Part shown: in pieces, positions 54,975 to 63,743 of the stretch | Layout of the letters: the number at the start of each line of letters is the position of its first letter | Numbering within the stretch: position 1 is the first letter of the stretch | NCBI RefSeq assembly: GCF_003944765.1 | Contig: NZ_RWIU01000001.1 | Coordinates: 434,001 to 498,000, forward strand | Reading direction: 5' to 3' | DNA: 64,000 nucleotides | Source: Hymenobacter perfusus | GTDB taxonomy: Bacteria > Bacteroidota > Bacteroidia > Cytophagales > Hymenobacteraceae | Notes under the pieces: model-generated | The model's database searches: none | Seen by the model: the letters and a program-made list of their open reading frames with translations, nothing else | What the model was told of the DNA's origin: nothing | Position numbers and translations under genes: made by a program

Positions 54975-55502
54975 TTAGCCCACCTTGGCCAGTTTTTTCA
55001 ACTGTTTCAGCTCCGCTCGTTTCACGTCCTTCAGCTCCTGCCCCCGGTTGCAAAGGCTGGTGGCAAAATAGGGTGTGATGGACGTAGCCGGACTACCGTA
55101 CGGGGAGGCCTTCTCACTGATCTGAAAACCGTACAACAGGTACGCCGAACCTACCCTAAACTCCCGGCCACACGAGGCACTCTGCATTGCCGACGACACC
55201 CGCACCGTGTCCTCGGTAGTCAGCCCTTTATACTTGCGCGATACGGCAAACGTGTAGCGAAACGACTCCTGCCGCACCAGTTGGGTGCGCTCCGCCAGCG
55301 GCCCTGTATCTGAAACCTGGAGGGTATCGGTGGTTACCACGGTTTCTACGGCAACCACCCGTCCCACAAATACCAGCGCATCACGCTGGTAAGCAGTTGC
55401 AATCTGTTGTTTCTCGGAGCCGCTGCCACTAACGCAGGAGCAGGCCAGTGCTACGGATGAGTGGACAAACAAGAGCAGGGCAATCAGAAGGGCAGATTTC
55501 AT
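54975..55502 (-). CDS. Exported TIMP/NTR-like cysteine protein
   Basis: 175 residues from the ATG at 55502. The signal peptide ends ALA, immediately followed by CSCV, so the mature N-terminus is a cysteine as in the netrin/TIMP fold. The following segment (DALVFVGRVVAVETVVTTDT, FRYTFAVSRKYKGLTTEDTV, SCGREFRVGSAYLLYGF) shows the OB-like strands of that fold. The C-terminal part is lysine-rich (VKRAELKQLKKLAKVG). Eukaryotic TIMPs inhibit metalloproteinases with this N-terminal cysteine; bacterial function is unknown. Convergent with the cyclase-like gene with a 7-bp gap. Confidence 0.7.
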   Translation of the reverse strand: MKSALLIALLLFVHSSVALACSCVSGSGSEKQQIATAYQRDALVFVGRVVAVETVVTTDTLQVSDTGPLAERTQLVRQESFRYTFAVSRKYKGLTTEDTVRVSSAMQSASCGREFRVGSAYLLYGFQISEKASPYGSPATSITPYFATSLCNRGQELKDVKRAELKQLKKLAKVG

Positions 55503-55657
55503 ACAGAGTAGGAAGAAGGTTCTTCCTGACAGATGCCAGGCCCACTCATATTCCATAACGAATGGCCTCTATTTTTTCTGTCAAACAAAAGCGTCGGGTG
55601 CAACTCCCGATTTTCCCAGAGTAACAGGTCATTCTTCTGGCGTTCTACAATTGCCGC

Positions 55658-56155
55658 TTACTTCTTCGCCCGGAACGACCACGTAATCCGGAACACGGCC
55701 ACTACGTCACCAGCGGCATCCAGGCCGGTGCTGGTGCACACGACGGTGCGGCCTTCCCCGGTGGCGCGGCTTTCGGCAATGGCCTGGCCGATGGCAGCTC
55801 CATCGGTGCTGGTGAAGCGGATAAGGCCCACGGCTTTCTTCGAGAAATCAGCTTCCAGCCCTACTACCAGCATAGATACCGGTGGGCCGGCCTGCACGTG
55901 CATCATGCTCAGCAGGCCGCTGGCCAGTTCGGCCGCCATGCTCAGGCAGGCAAAATAGATGCTGCGAAATGGGTTCTGGGTGAGGTACTTGTACGGTACC
56001 GTCACGGTGGCCCGCTCCGCCGTCAGCTCCGCCACGCGTAGCCCGGCCAGATAGGCCATGGGCAGCCGCCGGAGCATAAACAGCTTCAGCTTGAGCGGAT
56101 TGCTGATGTCACGGCGGAATTTCTCCAGGCGGGCGTTATCGGATGTACTGGTCAT
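55658..56155 (-). CDS. DUF4442 hotdog-fold protein (thioesterase-like)
   Basis: 165 residues from ATG. The DUF4442/PaaI-like hotdog pattern: FMLRRLPMAYLAGLRVAEL, ATVTVPYKYLTQNPFRSIYF, ACLSMAAELASGLLSM (central helix), then strands VSMLVVGLEADFSKKAVGLI and VVAVFRITWSFRAKK. It probably hydrolyses or binds an acyl-CoA; no catalytic assignment is possible. A near-perfect 20-bp palindrome (56191-56210) lies 36 bp upstream. Confidence 0.85.
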   Translation of the reverse strand: MTSTSDNARLEKFRRDISNPLKLKLFMLRRLPMAYLAGLRVAELTAERATVTVPYKYLTQNPFRSIYFACLSMAAELASGLLSMMHVQAGPPVSMLVVGLEADFSKKAVGLIRFTSTDGAAIGQAIAESRATGEGRTVVCTSTGLDAAGDVVAVFRITWSFRAKK

Positions 56156-56190
56156 GGCAACGTGGGTTGGGCGGTTGCAATGAACAAAAA

Positions 56191-56210
56191 ATACTCGGCA
56201 TGCTGAGTAT
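56191..56210. promoter_or_regulatory. Near-perfect 20-bp palindrome, possible operator
   Basis: ATACTCGGCATGCTGAGTAT reads nearly the same on both strands (one symmetric mismatch pair). It sits upstream of the DUF4442 start, where an operator would be expected, but no regulator is adjacent. Confidence 0.4.
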
Positions 56211-56242
56211 TTCCTTCTGACTTGAGCTGCTTTGCGAAAACA

Positions 56243-56279
56243 GGAAAGGCCCCATCCTGCGCCAGGAATGGGGCCTCTT
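56243..56279 (-). terminator. Terminator of the MORN/transglutaminase operon
   Basis: AGGCCCCAT (56247-56255) pairs with ATGGGGCCT (56268-56276), extended by TCCTG/CAGGA-type pairing with a bulge. It lies 21 bp after the last gene's stop. The following TTTCCTGTTTTC is an imperfect T-rich run. Confidence 0.65.
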
Positions 56280-56299
56280 GTTCCGTTCAGGGTACGTGG

Positions 56300-58279
56300 C
56301 TACCCTTTCTTTTCCAGCACCAGTACTACTTTATTGAAGTTGGCGGCGGCGTTTACCACTCCCCGGAAAGCTTCAAAATCGGCTTTGGGCCAGCGAATCT
56401 GGCGGTAGTACTCCCGGATGGTAACCGTGACTTTCTGGCCCTGCTGCTCGTAGCTGGATTTGAACAGGTACTCCGGGCCGGCGGCTGTGGGGCCGGCCTG
56501 CACATCGAAGTTCAGATCCTGCAGATTGCGCACCTGGTAACCGGCCGGTACCTCGAAGGTGATGGTGCGGTTGTAGCGGCGGTTGAAGTCATTTTCCACA
56601 TCGAACTGCCGGTCCTCGGCCTGGTACAGCTCCGACTGTGGCCCCAACAACGTACCTACTTTGAACAGATACTTCGGCCCTGCCCGGTCCAGCAGCGCCA
56701 CCGATTCGACGGTGGCATCTATCAGGAAAGGCTTTTCCAGCGGGTTCAGGCCGGTTTCGCCGTTGGTGGCTTCCAGTTTCTGAAAAGCGGCATCGGGCAC
56801 GTTGCTCTTGATGACGCCCTGCAAGACCTCGGGGCGCTTGTCTTCGGGAATTTGCGCGAAAAAGGGCTGAATCTGCTGGGCATGGTAGCCGCCCAGCGTT
56901 TCCCGGATGGTCACGGTGCTTTTATCGAGGTTGGGCGCAAACTGCACGGCTATGTTCAGGTCGCTAGGGCTTTGGTCGGCGGCGAGAGTCGGGATTTCGC
57001 CGATTTTGCCCACGGCCGTTTCCGTACTGCCCAGCTGCACGCGGCGCACAAACAGGCCCTTGTTCGCCGTCCACTCAGCCGGAATCAGGGGCAGGCGGTA
57101 GTCGGGGCGGCCGGGAGCCAGCCACTGCTTAGTGCTCGGAAAGTAGAAAACCGGGTGGTCGAGGTAGTTCCAGGTGTCGAAGGTATCGTCGAAGGGTGCT
57201 TCGCTCCGGTCGTTGGTCAGCACCAGCTCGTGGGCAATATTGAGCCGGTTCATGAGGGCGGCAAACAAACGGGCAAACCCCGTTTCGGAGGCAGAACGGT
57301 CGGCCACCACGCGCGTAAGGTTTGCCTCGCTGCCGTCTTCGATCAGCCGGAAATTGGTTTTGAGGTAGTTTTCCAGCGCCGGCAACGGCTGCGTGGCAGG
57401 CAGGTTCATCTGCTTGAGCAGCTTGTCCACTGCTTTCAACTCGTCCTTATTCCAGTTGTACACGCGGTTGTACAGGAACTGGCTGGCATCGGCCCAGGTG
57501 AACAGCCGGGTGCGGCCCCGGGCGGAGCTGTAGGCAAACTTATATTCCAGCCGCTGACGCTGGGCCTGGGCATTGGCAAAACCTTCTTCCCGCAGGGCCG
57601 GCACATCGCGCAGCACAATGCGGCTGACGCGCTTCTCGTTCAGCACTGTGTCGCGCAGCAGGCCGCCGGGGTAGCGGCGCACTTCAAACGTGAGGGCTTC
57701 GGGTGTAATCAACTCCACCTGAATTTCGCGGGTGAGGACTTCGCTTTGCAGGTAGATGCGGCCGAAGTAGCTGGGAGCCCGCTCCCGGGTGAAGAGGTAT
57801 TCAATCTCACTGCCTTTCTCCACGCCTTCCACGGCAAACACCTTGTAGCCCCGGCTGCCATCCTCGTCTTTCAGCTCCTTCATGTTGCCTTCCGCCACGT
57901 CCACAATTTCCCCGCGGGGGCTAATCGTGCGGGCTTTCAACGACAGGATGCGGCCGCCATCCTGCACGGGCAGGTAAATTTTGTTGAAGCGCTCAATGCC
58001 ATCGGACGTATTCACGCGCACAATGCGGTGGTCTACGGAGTACAGCTTCAGCTCCCGGCGCGCATCCACGGCAAATTCTTCCGCCCGAAAATCACGCAGT
58101 ACCACGGCCGGTTGCTTGGCCTCGGTGGCGGTAATGGTAAGAGGTTTGCGTTTGGCCTCCCAAGTGTAGGCGGCGTAGGTAATGGCCGCCGGGGCAGTTT
58201 GGGCCTGCACAGCGGCGGGCAGCCACAGGAGCAGCCCGGCCAGCAGCAGCGGGGTGTAGCGTTTGAACAGCGTTATCAC
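56300..58279 (-). CDS. DUF3857 protein with inactivated transglutaminase-like domain
   Basis: 659 residues from GTG (no ATG near the signal peptide, which ends AAVQAQ at about 27). The DUF3857 domain spans about 45-230 (LKLYSVDHRIVRVNTSDGIE, GSEIEYLFTRERAPSYFGRI). The transglutaminase-like region follows at about 290-400. The nucleophile position, normally RxGDCxD, reads VVADRSASETGFARLFAALM here, so the cysteine is missing, while the AHELVLTNDR context is kept. A C-terminal beta-rich domain (DRQFDVENDFNRRYNRTITF) ends the protein. Periplasmic. It is the third gene after the MORN protein and the active-site-intact paralogue, 86 bp downstream of the latter. Confidence 0.88.
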   Translation of the reverse strand: MITLFKRYTPLLLAGLLLWLPAAVQAQTAPAAITYAAYTWEAKRKPLTITATEAKQPAVVLRDFRAEEFAVDARRELKLYSVDHRIVRVNTSDGIERFNKIYLPVQDGGRILSLKARTISPRGEIVDVAEGNMKELKDEDGSRGYKVFAVEGVEKGSEIEYLFTRERAPSYFGRIYLQSEVLTREIQVELITPEALTFEVRRYPGGLLRDTVLNEKRVSRIVLRDVPALREEGFANAQAQRQRLEYKFAYSSARGRTRLFTWADASQFLYNRVYNWNKDELKAVDKLLKQMNLPATQPLPALENYLKTNFRLIEDGSEANLTRVVADRSASETGFARLFAALMNRLNIAHELVLTNDRSEAPFDDTFDTWNYLDHPVFYFPSTKQWLAPGRPDYRLPLIPAEWTANKGLFVRRVQLGSTETAVGKIGEIPTLAADQSPSDLNIAVQFAPNLDKSTVTIRETLGGYHAQQIQPFFAQIPEDKRPEVLQGVIKSNVPDAAFQKLEATNGETGLNPLEKPFLIDATVESVALLDRAGPKYLFKVGTLLGPQSELYQAEDRQFDVENDFNRRYNRTITFEVPAGYQVRNLQDLNFDVQAGPTAAGPEYLFKSSYEQQGQKVTVTIREYYRQIRWPKADFEAFRGVVNAAANFNKVVLVLEKKG

Positions 58280-58364
58280 GAAGAAAAAGGAATACGGTCA
58301 GAAGGAAAACCGGACGAAACAGCGCGACGCAGGAACTACAACTCCGTGTCCGGTAATATATAGG

Positions 58365-60329
58365 CTACGCTTTTTTGCGCTTGAGAATAATGGCGTCGCG
58401 GTAGGCCGTGTTGAGCTTATCGACCACCGTATTCCACTGGCCGAACTGCGCGGGCTCCAGCATCAGGTAGTTCACGAATACCTCCTTTTCCTGGATGATT
58501 TTAGTGCCTTTGCGCTCATAGCGAATGGAAAAACCCAGCATCTGGTCCTGGCCGGTGGTGTTGGCGGGCAGATAGGTAACCTCATAGCCGGCCGGTACCT
58601 CAAACTCGGTGCGGGTGCGGGTGGTATGGAAGTAGTCGTTGGTGCGGGCCAGGGTGCGCTTGGCGGGGTCGAGGCGGTCAGCGGCGTACCGCTGGTCGAG
58701 GTTGAGGTTCACGTATACTTCGTCGTCGAGACGCTGCACGTAATCCTGCAAACGGTACTCATAGTCTACTACCAGGGGCTGGTCGCGGGTATCCAGGTCG
58801 TGGACCGCGTACTTGTCCACGAAGAATTTATTATTGCCGCGCTCCACCAGGCTTTTTACCAGCTTGGCTTCATCGGTGGGGTTGAGGCCATCGAGGGCGT
58901 AGGACTGGCGCACTTTGGCGTAGCCATTGAGGGCCAGGCGGCCCGTGCCGCGCAACCCGGTGGTACCATCAAGCACCACCACCGAGCTATCAACGGTGCG
59001 GCTGCGCTGGCGCTCCATGACGGGCACGCTCACCACTTTGCAGTTCTTGCCATCCAGTGCCAGCAGCGCGTCCTTGCCCTGAATCATCCAGGAAGGCATG
59101 CCGTAGGGCGTGTATTTGCTGGTAGCATCCAGAAACACGTACTCACCGGGACGGGGCTCATACGTGGTAATCATGTGGTTATCGACGCCGGGCGTGGCCA
59201 GGTCGGCGTAATGGTAGGGCAGGTCCCGCGTGCCAATCCAGGTGCGGTACGATTTCACGCCGGCCATACGCAGCATTTCGTGCAGCAGGTTGGCCATGTC
59301 CTTACAGTCGCCGTAGCGGCTGGCGTACACGCGGCCGGCATCGTGCGGGATAAAGCCGCGCAGACCGTTTTCGAAAGCAATGTACCGGACGTGGTCCTGC
59401 ACCCAGTAGTAAATGCGGGCCACCTTCTCGGGCTCGGTGCGGGCACTTACCGTCAGCGAATCTACTACCCGGCGCAAGGCAGGGCTTTCCTGCTTATCGA
59501 GGCCAGTCACAAAGCCTGAGTACAGGCTGTAGAGCTCCGATACTCCACCCAGCAGCTTCCGCGTCTGGCCGTTTATCTGGGCTTCTTCCACGAAAAACAC
59601 CAGGTGCGGCACGTAGTAGCTCGCTTCCGGCGCATCGGTTTCGCGCTTGGCAGCGGACAGGTTATCGGCCACCCAGCGGTAGATGACGTTGTTGCCTTTT
59701 TCCTGGCGGGTGTACGTGACTTTGCCGGCCGGAATATTGAACTGCTTGGTATTGAGGCGCACCGTGCGCGGGGCCGTTATGACCAGCTCGGCGTGTTGCA
59801 CGGGCACGTAGCTGGCGAAGTAAAACGGGTTTAGAAAGCGGGCATCGGGGTGGCGCACGGTGTAGTCGCACACGGTACGTACGCCGGGCGCTACGGCCGG
59901 GTAGGAGAAGCTCACGACCCGGGCATCATCGAAGAAAATACCCGGCCGGATTTCAAACTTATCCTTGAATTCCGTCACCTTCAGCGCTTTGTAGTCGTTG
60001 GTGGCGGGTAACAAGGTACGGGCCTCAATTTTCTGGAGGCGACTGAAGTGGGAGCTGTACACCTGGTCCGGGGCATACATGTCCGACTGCCCGGCCAAGT
60101 GCAGCATATCGTAATGGTGGCGGGCCAGCACCTGCACCGAGTCGCCCTTCAGCTCTACCGTCAGCTCCTGGCGGTAATCGAGATACACGGCCTTTTCGGC
60201 GGGGTACTGCTGCTTGAGCTGCATGAACTGCTGCACCGGCTGCTGCGCGCGGGCCTGCTGGCTTATTCCCACCAGCAGTAACCACAGCCCCAGGGCCCAC
60301 TGCCCCGAATTAACGCGTTTCGTAGACAT
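58365..60329 (-). CDS. DUF3857 and transglutaminase-core protein (active site intact)
   Basis: 654 residues from the ATG at 60329, overlapping the MORN gene's end by 20 bp. The signal peptide ends QQARAQ (about 29). DUF3857 covers about 55-235. The transglutaminase/protease core has Cys342 in RYGDCKD, His385 in GVDNHMITTY and Asp401 in VFLDATS, the full triad. The C-terminal beta domain (TRTEFEVPAGYEVTYLP) parallels the third gene. Such proteins are periplasmic or cell-surface enzymes that could crosslink or cleave peptides; the substrate is not known. The overlap with the MORN gene suggests translational coupling. Confidence 0.92.
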   Translation of the reverse strand: MSTKRVNSGQWALGLWLLLVGISQQARAQQPVQQFMQLKQQYPAEKAVYLDYRQELTVELKGDSVQVLARHHYDMLHLAGQSDMYAPDQVYSSHFSRLQKIEARTLLPATNDYKALKVTEFKDKFEIRPGIFFDDARVVSFSYPAVAPGVRTVCDYTVRHPDARFLNPFYFASYVPVQHAELVITAPRTVRLNTKQFNIPAGKVTYTRQEKGNNVIYRWVADNLSAAKRETDAPEASYYVPHLVFFVEEAQINGQTRKLLGGVSELYSLYSGFVTGLDKQESPALRRVVDSLTVSARTEPEKVARIYYWVQDHVRYIAFENGLRGFIPHDAGRVYASRYGDCKDMANLLHEMLRMAGVKSYRTWIGTRDLPYHYADLATPGVDNHMITTYEPRPGEYVFLDATSKYTPYGMPSWMIQGKDALLALDGKNCKVVSVPVMERQRSRTVDSSVVVLDGTTGLRGTGRLALNGYAKVRQSYALDGLNPTDEAKLVKSLVERGNNKFFVDKYAVHDLDTRDQPLVVDYEYRLQDYVQRLDDEVYVNLNLDQRYAADRLDPAKRTLARTNDYFHTTRTRTEFEVPAGYEVTYLPANTTGQDQMLGFSIRYERKGTKIIQEKEVFVNYLMLEPAQFGQWNTVVDKLNTAYRDAIILKRKKA

Positions 60330-63300
60330 GGGTGTTCCAGTAAAAATCGGTTCGTAAGGGTTTGCCCTGCGCATCATAATACACCGTAGGGCCGGCTTTT
60401 TCACCGCAGCGGAAGGTTTCTTCGCGTTCCAGCGTCCCATCGGGGCGGTAGTAGCGGCTGCGGCCGTGCAGTTCATCAAACGCGTAAGCCTCTTCCTCCT
60501 GCACTTTGCCGTTGGGATAATAGGTGGTGAGCGTGCCCGTCAGCTGCCCATCAGGCGAGTTCTGGGCCCGCCGATACACTTGGCCGGTGCTGTAGTAGTA
60601 GGTACGGGAGCCGCTGAGACTGCCTTTCTGGTACGTTTCGGTGGCGGCGGGTTTGCCGTTGGTGAAAGTGGTGTTGATGGTACCGGCGGGTTTCAGGTCG
60701 CCGGTGGCTTTACCATCGGGGCCGGGGCTGCGGAAGCCCAGCAGCTCCCCATCGGCGTACAGCTTTTCCAGCAGCAGCTCGCCCTGCATGTTGTAGGTGC
60801 GCAGGGGCCCGTTCAGGTCGTCGGCGGCGTAGGTAGACACCTTTTCCAGCTGTCCGTTCTCGAAGTAGCTGACCCATTCCCCTTCCGACTCGCCGCGCTG
60901 GTACGTGCCTTTGCTGTGCAAGGCTCCCGAAGCGTAGTAGTACTTCCACTCGCCTTCCCGCTTGCCGTCGCGGTAGGTACCTTCCTCCACCAGCTTACCC
61001 GTGAACGGATGGTAGGAGCGGTAAGCGCCCTGGCGGTTGCCCCGATCCATTTCACTGGTAGTTTCGGTTTTGCCGTTGGGAAACAGCCATTTTTCACTGC
61101 CCTGATAGTCATAGCAGAGCCAGCCGCTTTCAACGCGGGGCTTGCCATTGGGGTAGTGCATAGTGAAGGCTTTGGTGGTGGGCTGCACCACCAGACGGTC
61201 TACTACTGCCCCGACGGAGTCAAAGGAAGTAATGGTGAGGGGCCGGTCGTACTCCAGCCACCGCTCCTGCGTGAGCTTGCCGCCGGGCGTGTAGCTGCGC
61301 GTCTGACCATGCAGGGCGCCGCTTTGCAGGTTATACTCCTCACTGAGCTGACCGGTGGGGTAGTACTGCTTCCAGGTCCCCTGCTGCTCCCCGGCGGTGT
61401 AGTAGCCCGCCCGCTGCAGCTGGCCGTGCTGGTAGTAGGTTTGCGAGAAACCATCCAGCTGGTCATCCTGATACTGGTTGCGCTGACTGACGCGGCCGTT
61501 GCTGGCGTAGAATTCCTCTGCCCCCTGCTGCTTGCCATTGAGGTAGTTGCGCACCGTGGCCAGGCTGCCGTTGCGCCGAAACCAGCGCCACTCCCCGCTC
61601 ATGCGGCCATCGGTGTAAGCGCCCGTGAACCGGATAGCTCCGTCGGGACGCACGCCTTTCACTTCAGTACGTCCCTTTTTGGCAATGGCCGTCTGGCTTA
61701 TTGGCTTGCCGGCCGCATCGAAGTACGTGAGCTTGGTTACGCGTCCCTGCACGTACTCCAGCTCACTAAGCAGCCGACCATCCTTGTCGTAATCCTTTAG
61801 TGTCCCGTGCAGCTCCCCGGTAGCCGGGTCAAACGTCTTCTCGTCGCTGGGCTTCCCGGAGGCGTAAAACGTCTGCCAGCGGCCGACCTGCTTACCGTGG
61901 TCGTAGCGGCCGGCACTGGCCAGCTGCCCGTTCGGGAAATAGTCTTTGTAGTCGCCGTGCAGCTCGCCCTGTTCGTACGCGCCCTGGCGTTCCAGCTGCT
62001 TGCCTGGGTAGAAAACCTCGAAGGATCCCTGCCGCTTGTCGGCCACGTAGGTGTAGGTGGCTTCAGGAGTGCCATCGGGGTAGAAATTGGCGGAAGCTCC
62101 TTCCAGCTTATCGGCGCGGTAGTTGGCGCGGCGCTGCAGCTTGCCGGTAGGGTAATAGAACAGGGCCTCGCCGGTAGCGTCGCCATTCTCGTACTTGCGG
62201 GCCTCCCGCACTTCGCCGCAATAGTGATACAGCTTGGCCGTACCCACAAGTTTACCGGCTTGGTAAGTACCCTCCACCGACAGCGCGCCATTATCATGAT
62301 ACTCTGCGTAGCGGCCGTCCAGCAGCCCCTGCGCATCGTAGTTCAGTTCCTTGGCCAGCTGGCCGTTGTCGTGGTATTCGCGCCAGCGGCCGGTGCGTTT
62401 GCTATCCGCCGTGAAGGAGCCCTCCTTGCTGACAGCCCCGGCTTTATCCAGAAAGAGCCAGGGGCCGCGCAGGCTTTCCAGGTCGCCGTTTTTGGTGGTG
62501 CCTTCGCCGATACCCTGCAGCTTGTTCTCGTGAAACCAGGCAGCACGGCGCGTTCCTTCGGGCTGACCAGATACGGGCTGCTGCACCCGCAGACTCAGCA
62601 GCGCCTGGGCAACTGCCTGGCTCATGCGCTCCACTTTGCTCTTGTTGGATTTCACCCACTGGCTGGCCCGCTTATCATCGGCGGAGTACAGAATCAGGTA
62701 GGTGAAGGCCGTCAGGTTATCGTCGCGGCGCAGGGCTTCCACCAGGGGGCCGTACGCCCGGAGCCAGAGGTCGGTTTCGGAAGAGCCGCCCGCCGGAAAT
62801 TTCTCTATGAGCAGCTGCGTCTGCTTCACAATATTGGCATCGAACTTCACTTTGGTGGTGTAGTCTTTGCGCAGGGCCACTTTGGAGGTCAGCAGCAGAT
62901 CCAGGTCCTGGAAGGCGTCGTTGGGCACAAAAGGTTTCTCCCGTTCCTTTTCCTCTACTTCCTGCGTGTTAGCAGCAATATTCTCGGCCAGAATCAGGGC
63001 TTGCTGACTATTCTCCGAATCGGGCTGAATGGCCAGAAAGGTGAGCAGGCTGATAAGAGCCCGGGCCGTCTGGCCCTGCTCCAGTGCCAGCCACGCCAGC
63101 TGGTAGTGCGTGCCCGGGTGCATAGGGGCCAGCTCCAGACTCCGCTGCCAGCTGGCCAACGCGGCCGGCCGCTTTTTCAGCGCATCGTAGCTTACCCCCT
63201 GGTTGAACCACAGCAACTGGTTATAGGGCATGAGCTTCAGCCCGTCGGCGTAGGCCCGGAAGGTTTCGGGCTCATGCTTCAGGTTCTCTTCGGCTTCGGC

Positions 63301-63618
63301 CAGCACGTAGTACGGTTGGGCATCGTGCATGTGCAGCGCAATGGCCCGGCGGCTGGCTTCGGCGGCCTCTTTGTACTGCTTGTTCTGCAGATAGGAAAGG
63401 GCCAGCTCCCCCTGAATCCCTACGTAGCCGGAATCAGAGGAAGGGACCAGCAGATACTGCCGAATGGCCCCGGCAAAGTCGCCTTTATCATGCAGGGCAA
63501 TGCCCTCCTGCAAAGCCCGGGAGGCGGTGGGAACGGTGGCCGGCTGCTGTTGGCCGTACGCCGTGGCGGCAACTCCGGCCCACAGGCTCAGGAGCGTACC
63601 GTACGTAAAAACTCGCAT
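60310..63618 (-). CDS. Giant exported TPR and MORN_2-repeat protein
   Basis: 1102 residues from ATG, signal peptide ending at TAYGQ (about 23). Residues 30-215 are TPR-like helical repeats (ALQEGIALHDKGDFAGAIRQ, QPYYVLAEAEENLKHEPETF, PAALASWQRSLELAPMHPGT). After a helical linker, about 730 residues (365-1095) form an unbroken array of MORN_2/YwqK-type units, roughly 25-28 of them. Each unit runs like G-x-W-x-x-Y-x-x-x-G-x-L-x-x-E-x-x-Y (examples: GRWREYHDNGQLAKELNY, GEWKYYYASGALHSKGTY, GTLTTYYPNGKVQEEEAY). The array should form an extended beta-meander ribbon exposed in the periplasm or at the surface. It starts the three-gene operon with the two DUF3857 proteins. Confidence 0.93.
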   Translation of the reverse strand: MRVFTYGTLLSLWAGVAATAYGQQQPATVPTASRALQEGIALHDKGDFAGAIRQYLLVPSSDSGYVGIQGELALSYLQNKQYKEAAEASRRAIALHMHDAQPYYVLAEAEENLKHEPETFRAYADGLKLMPYNQLLWFNQGVSYDALKKRPAALASWQRSLELAPMHPGTHYQLAWLALEQGQTARALISLLTFLAIQPDSENSQQALILAENIAANTQEVEEKEREKPFVPNDAFQDLDLLLTSKVALRKDYTTKVKFDANIVKQTQLLIEKFPAGGSSETDLWLRAYGPLVEALRRDDNLTAFTYLILYSADDKRASQWVKSNKSKVERMSQAVAQALLSLRVQQPVSGQPEGTRRAAWFHENKLQGIGEGTTKNGDLESLRGPWLFLDKAGAVSKEGSFTADSKRTGRWREYHDNGQLAKELNYDAQGLLDGRYAEYHDNGALSVEGTYQAGKLVGTAKLYHYCGEVREARKYENGDATGEALFYYPTGKLQRRANYRADKLEGASANFYPDGTPEATYTYVADKRQGSFEVFYPGKQLERQGAYEQGELHGDYKDYFPNGQLASAGRYDHGKQVGRWQTFYASGKPSDEKTFDPATGELHGTLKDYDKDGRLLSELEYVQGRVTKLTYFDAAGKPISQTAIAKKGRTEVKGVRPDGAIRFTGAYTDGRMSGEWRWFRRNGSLATVRNYLNGKQQGAEEFYASNGRVSQRNQYQDDQLDGFSQTYYQHGQLQRAGYYTAGEQQGTWKQYYPTGQLSEEYNLQSGALHGQTRSYTPGGKLTQERWLEYDRPLTITSFDSVGAVVDRLVVQPTTKAFTMHYPNGKPRVESGWLCYDYQGSEKWLFPNGKTETTSEMDRGNRQGAYRSYHPFTGKLVEEGTYRDGKREGEWKYYYASGALHSKGTYQRGESEGEWVSYFENGQLEKVSTYAADDLNGPLRTYNMQGELLLEKLYADGELLGFRSPGPDGKATGDLKPAGTINTTFTNGKPAATETYQKGSLSGSRTYYYSTGQVYRRAQNSPDGQLTGTLTTYYPNGKVQEEEAYAFDELHGRSRYYRPDGTLEREETFRCGEKAGPTVYYDAQGKPLRTDFYWNTHVYETR

Positions 63619-63743
63619 TAACGTAAACTAAACTGTATAGAACACCTCATCGGCCCTGCCGCCCTTGCGGCAGCCCGTTGATAGTTCCACAAGTATACCT
63701 GTTTTGCGTGGCTTGAAAAAGACCCGCCAGCGTTTCTAACGTC

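Noticed and set aside
56222..58363. 713-codon plus-strand frame
   Set aside because: It is antisense to the DUF3857 protein, which has a signal peptide and domain match.
60310..63618. Possible CRISPR-like or tandem DNA repeat signal in the MORN region
   Set aside because: The periodicity is at protein level (about 23-28 residues) with strongly diverged DNA, so it is a coding repeat array and not CRISPR.
61807..63621. 604-codon plus-strand frame
   Set aside because: It is antisense to the MORN/TPR protein; its composition only reflects the complementary repeat strand.
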